Source: Chrysoperla carnea (Eukaryota > Arthropoda > Insecta > Neuroptera > Chrysopidae). Taken from it: a stretch of 64,000 nucleotides of DNA. The DNA lies in assembly GCF_905475395.1 (NCBI RefSeq), contig NC_058341.1, positions 36,347,501 through 36,411,500 on the forward strand, read 5' to 3'. The notes under the pieces are model-generated. The model was not told where the DNA came from. It saw only the letters and a program-made list of their open reading frames with translations, and ran no database searches. Positions 62,901-64,000 of this stretch are shown one piece after another; the first letter of the stretch is position 1, and each line of letters starts with the position of its first letter. Position numbers and translations under genes: made by a program.

Positions 62901-63221
62901 ATAAAATAAATTAATTAAATATTCATGGTTTAAAATTAGTGGCTTGCGCTTTCGCTTTGTCAAGTAACAGGCAGCTATTTACTCCCACTTCGTAATTCAT
63001 TAAAAGAGAAAAATTTCTTTTACAAAATAAATAGAAAATTTTCTTACCTTAAACGAAATCATGACCATAATGTTTCCAACCACTGTAATAATACTGAGAA
63101 AAGCCGCAAATGTTCCAATAATAACTGTTTGTGTAATTGAATATGTGCTCATTGGCGATGGGGCATCGGTTTGAGCCTCGCCTAATGGCGGCCATACTGA
63201 TGCGTTTAGGGAGGTGTTCAT
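36669..63221 (-). CDS. mAChR-A: Muscarinic acetylcholine receptor, A type (complete coding region, 6 exons)
   Basis: Class A GPCR for acetylcholine. Insect A-type receptors are known to couple to Gq in neurons. Coding exons on the minus strand are 63221-63048, 41027-40804, 39773-39432, 38767-38456, 38324-37876 and 37000-36669. All junctions are GT-AG and keep frame: 1833 nt, 610 residues plus TAA. Visible hallmarks: N-glycosylation sites at N2 and N6; the ligand-binding Asp D112 in [12 protein letters not shown] of TM3; DRY at 129-131; the C105-C185 disulfide pair; WTPYN at 535-539 in TM6; NPMCY at 573-577 in TM7; and a third intracellular loop of roughly 300 residues. The motifs [16 protein letters not shown] and [13 protein letters not shown] match, from memory, insect mAChR-A rather than mAChR-B. 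An in-frame ATG at 63308 would add 29 residues. The MNTSLN start was chosen because A-type receptors have short glycosylated N termini. Identity is near certain; the exact start is less so. Confidence 0.96.
37876..38324 (-). CDS. mAChR-A: mAChR-A exon 5: third intracellular loop, part 2
   Basis: Encodes residues 351-501, the Ser/Thr/Pro-rich remainder of the third loop. It includes [10 protein letters not shown] and the C-terminal [17 protein letters not shown] that leads to TM6; both resemble conserved segments of insect mAChR-A as I remember them. The acceptor GATTGCAG is preceded by a short 131-bp intron (38325-38455), and the donor is GTAAGT in phase 1. A Gly/Thr run ([10 protein letters not shown]) is low complexity and could vary in length. 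Confidence 0.94.
38380..38405. repeat. Small GC-tipped palindrome in intron 4
   Basis: TGAGGC-AAA-GCCTCA sits in the 131-bp intron between exons 4 and 5. It may matter for splicing of this very short intron, but nothing proves it. Confidence 0.4.
38456..38767 (-). CDS. mAChR-A: mAChR-A exon 4: third intracellular loop, part 1
   Basis: Encodes residues 247-351. The acceptor ATCTTTTAG gives SNS-SDE across the junction; an earlier AG at 38780 would read into a stop. The product is hydrophilic, with a Gly/Arg-rich stretch ([15 protein letters not shown]), a Trp-rich patch ([14 protein letters not shown]) and acidic Ser/Thr sites ([12 protein letters not shown]) that look like kinase targets. No fold is expected; this loop usually governs G-protein choice and desensitisation. 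Confidence 0.93.
39432..39773 (-). CDS. mAChR-A: mAChR-A exon 3: ICL2, TM4, ECL2, TM5 and start of ICL3
   Basis: Encodes residues 133-247 (both ends split codons). Order: SVTRPLTYR (ICL2), TM4 with [13 protein letters not shown]2 with C185, TM5 with [11 protein letters not shown], then the basic start of the third loop ([16 protein letters not shown]). The acceptor is TTGTTCCAG. The donor is GTAGGT right after TCTAG; using the next GT, four bases on, would bring in a TAG stop, which fixes the choice. Confidence 0.95.
40081..40676. mobile_element. Possible worn mariner-type remnant in intron 2
   Basis: TATACAGAGTGGCTCAAG near 40081 and, inverted, TACAGGGTATTCCAG ending near 40676 resemble mariner-like ends, but match each other only partly. 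The interior has a 60-codon frame (40233-40415) with no motif. Confidence 0.3.
40804..41027 (-). CDS. mAChR-A: mAChR-A exon 2: TM2, TM3 and DRY motif
   Basis: Encodes residues 59 to 133 (last codon split). It begins [20 protein letters not shown] (TM2, with the sodium-site Asp) and carries C105 of the extracellular disulfide and the amine-binding D112 of TM3. It ends at DRYF, with AG left over for a Ser codon. Acceptor TTTCAG and donor GTAAGT are both strong. The length of 224 nt restores frame with its neighbours. Confidence 0.95.
41864..41920. repeat. (TA)n microsatellite
   Basis: Two TA runs are split by ATACATAAAT. The open frame crossing it (41786-41989) is an artefact of the repeat. 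Confidence 0.95.
42648..43265. mobile_element. TTAA-flanked MITE (piggyBac-type)
   Basis: Both ends are TTAA. The inverted ends read TTAAGGATGTACGAGCGCCA and TTAAGGCAGTACGAGCGCCA, 17 of 20 equal. TTAA duplication is the mark of piggyBac-type insertion. The 618-bp interior has no transposase but contains a local inverted repeat around TATCGAAAATTTTGATTA (about 43080-43140). Confidence 0.8.
44452..44780 (-). pseudogene. Coding-like fragment of unknown family
   Basis: Open frame of about 105 codons whose product looks like real globular protein, unlike other frames in the window. It includes [38 protein letters not shown] and [20 protein letters not shown]. Composition is mixed and codons are less AT-biased. 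There is no ATG at the open-frame start and no convincing acceptor; a TAG closes it upstream at about 44784 and TGA ends it. I did not recognise the family. It lies in mAChR-A intron 1 on the same strand. It may be a retrocopy piece, a transposon-gene remnant or an exon of a nested gene. Confidence 0.4.
45190..45981. mobile_element. Inverted-repeat element, copy 1 (carries the tRNA-like gene)
   Basis: The right end, read inverted, is TATACAGAGTAAGGCAGAG then AAGTGTGCG. The left end has GATACAGTGGGGTACGATTTTG. Both match the ends of the element at 48969-49900, and the left inner parts of the two copies also align (TTTTTCCAATTATC-TTTTAAC). The tRNA-like gene lies about 200 bp inside the left end. 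Confidence 0.6.
45396..45466 (-). tRNA. tRNA-like gene, atypical, possibly a pseudogene
   Basis: The 71-nt minus-strand sequence folds as a cloverleaf: D stem GCC/GGC, anticodon stem CTTGG/CCAAG, and T arm CCAGG-TTCGAGT-CCTGG with a good B box. T7 follows the 3' end as a pol III terminator. Oddities: the acceptor stem has one mismatch and two wobbles; the D loop lacks the usual GG; the anticodon loop is CATGAAT, so base 33 is A rather than U. It would read TGA (Ser) without a Ser variable arm. A decayed tRNA or tRNA-derived transcript is more likely than a decoding tRNA. It lies in mAChR-A intron 1, same strand, inside an inverted-repeat element. Confidence 0.6.
46169..46200. repeat. GTCT-rich microsatellite
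   Basis: GTGTGTCTGTCTGTCTGACT-type run. Confidence 0.8.
47963..48772. mobile_element. Near-full-length palindromic MITE, about 350-bp arms
   Basis: Ends read TATAGGTTGGACCATTTTAA (left) and, inverted, TATACAGGATGGGACATTTT (right). Similarity continues far inward: AGAGTTTGATGG, CATCAGATTGGACC, TTGCTTTAATAGTCAAT, TTAGCTTTC, TTAATCGAAAGAAAA in both arms. The centre is near 48365. TA flanks suggest a Tc1/mariner-type target. It shares inner sequence with the element near 13.6 kb. Confidence 0.85.
48969..49900. mobile_element. Inverted-repeat element, copy 2
   Basis: Left TATAAAGGGTACAGC... and inverted right TATACAGGATGGAGC... continue into AAGTGTG-GATTTT in both. It is a member of the same family as 45190-45981, though the interiors differ. 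The frame at 49246-49437 has no motif. It starts about 200 bp after the palindromic element. Confidence 0.75.
53811..53859. repeat. Perfect 22-bp hairpin, 5-nt loop
   Basis: Positions 53811-53832 and 53838-53859 are exact inverted copies around CTTCA. The arm reads TATCTCATCTTACGCTAATA then AG. A perfect stem of this length is rare by chance and suggests a recent inverted duplication. Confidence 0.85.
56216..56497. mobile_element. MITE with about 100-bp terminal inverted repeats
   Basis: Arms share TTGGGACTTTT at the tips, then AATAAACG/ATAAACG, GTATTTTCTTGGTCCA, AAAATTTTTA and GTGAACTGTA. The 282-bp element is a simple foldback with a short A/T-rich loop. Confidence 0.8.
56637..56715. repeat. 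Hairpin with GC-rich tip
   Basis: AAGTCCAGTAGTTTAC...CGACTTTAAC and the inverse GTTAAAGTCG...GTAAATTACTGGACTT form a stem of about 30 bp with small gaps. The tip is CGGGGCCGGGGCTCCGACA, very GC-rich for this DNA. It is 140 bp from the MITE at 56216. Confidence 0.75.
58246..58286. repeat. (GTTT)n microsatellite
   Basis: Imperfect GTTT/GTAT run. Confidence 0.8.
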
Positions 63222-63312
63222 GCCCCACGACCTACACCGGTCGTCACCTCCTACAACTGCTGTTGTCTCTGCTTCTGCACCGGACCGTACCTTTCTGCTG
63301 CCACACATGCAT
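63048..63312 (-). CDS. mAChR-A: mAChR-A first coding exon: 5' UTR tail, N terminus and TM1
   Basis: Coding part is 63221-63048 (residues 1-58), with the glycosylated N terminus (NTS, NAS) and TM1 ending in VMISFK. The donor GTAAGA follows the AAG Lys codon (phase 0). Upstream, a good acceptor (TTTGCTTCAG) places the exon start at 63312, so further 5' exons must lie beyond the window. The 91-nt leader is GC-richer than its surroundings. It contains an out-of-frame 22-codon uORF whose ATG is the first three exon bases, and an in-frame upstream ATG at 63308-63306. Either could affect translation. Confidence 0.9.
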
Positions 63313-64000
63313 CTGAAGCAAATTAAAAACAATTCTTAATTGATATTAAATTTATAATTGATATTATATTTATGATTTGTGTATTGTCAATTAATTCGAG
63401 TGAATTAGCAGGGTGTGCCTTTAATATTCAGGTATACTCAAGAGATAATATCTTCGAGTCGAAATAGAAAAAGTACATATTGTCACTACACTTCGAATCA
63501 AGATCTGAAATCCAGCAATATTGCATTATTTGAGCAATTTGTGAGCGTGTGTTTCATGACCTATCTGTCTTATAATTAACCAAGGAATTGTTATTTTGAA
63601 TATGGCTTAAATGAAGCACTGATGTTAAAGAAATTTTGATAAAATAAAACATTTATGTTTAATGTTTAATGATCTAAACGGTGGCAAAGTAAATTTATAA
63701 CATAACTTTACGCTCGAAATTTTATACGTATATGCGTTCAAAGAAGAGGTGGGTAGTTGCGGGCCTGTATAGTTTCATGAGCTATACCTTTTGTCCGATA
63801 CGTATCCGATTGTAAAAACATTCACTTTGGTATACTCACTAGTTCTTTTTTTGCTGAAAATCGGTAAAGTAAGTATGGAATTATGCTTTAAGAGCTTTTT
63901 TCAAGTGCCAGTTTAGGGTTCCGTTCTCGAAATAACTAAAAAATAGCCGACGATCCTCAAAATTGGTTCAGTTTGAAGAAGGCTATAAGGAAAAAGGTAG
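63313..64000 (-). other. mAChR-A upstream intron (edge of window)
   Basis: Minus-strand sequence upstream of the acceptor at 63313. It should be the 3' part of an intron in the 5' UTR. No exon or promoter recognised here. Confidence 0.6.

Larger units (their letters stand above)
49901..63047. other. Right part of mAChR-A intron 1
   Basis: Apart from the listed hairpins and MITE, no exon was found. Frames at 50155, 50691, 55339, 57870, 58689, 60334, 61004 and 62303 lack motifs and splice support. A 21-bp tandem duplication (TAAAAAGTTTTTG-AAAATA) lies at 59760-59801. Local inverted CTCGAGAA motifs cluster at 50240-50305. Confidence 0.5.

Overview
This is AT-rich animal nuclear DNA, almost certainly from an insect. 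It has spliced genes with GT-AG introns, one of them about 22 kb long. It carries nuclear tRNA genes with internal A and B boxes, and many short inverted-repeat transposon remnants (MITEs). The main gene is an insect-type muscarinic acetylcholine receptor. No bacterial, viral or CRISPR features were seen. The species cannot be named from the sequence; an AT-rich lineage such as Hemiptera or Neuroptera is only a guess.

Layout. Positions 1-15,900 are gene-poor: an inverted-repeat element near 7.1-7.7 kb, a short MITE at 11.1-11.3 kb, a tRNA-Ser(GCT) at 11.5 kb on the minus strand, and a repeat piece at 13.5-13.9 kb. A small three-exon plus-strand gene at 15,940-17,188 encodes a 147-residue protein with an acylation-type N terminus (MGCGPS) and a short stathmin-like helix. 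From 17.2 to 36.5 kb there is no recognisable protein gene. That stretch holds several MITEs, a GC-tipped hairpin, a large foldback at 24.4-24.9 kb, direct repeats at 28.6/29.2 kb, and a diverged tandem array at 30.6-32.4 kb. The array contains two copies of a motif whose stems vary in a compensatory way.

Positions 36,669-63,221 on the minus strand hold all coding exons of a muscarinic acetylcholine receptor of the A type (mAChR-A). Six exons join in frame to 610 residues. The first coding exon begins at a splice acceptor, so non-coding 5' exons and the promoter lie beyond the right edge. The 22-kb first intron contains a tRNA-like gene, at least five inverted-repeat elements (two sharing ends), a perfect 22-bp hairpin, and an unidentified coding-like fragment at 44.45-44.77 kb.

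The two protein genes show no evident functional link. The most interesting unexplained signal is the repeated four-hairpin motif at 31,747-31,865 and 32,271-32,405. The downstream copy ends in a run of eight T and may be an undescribed structured RNA.
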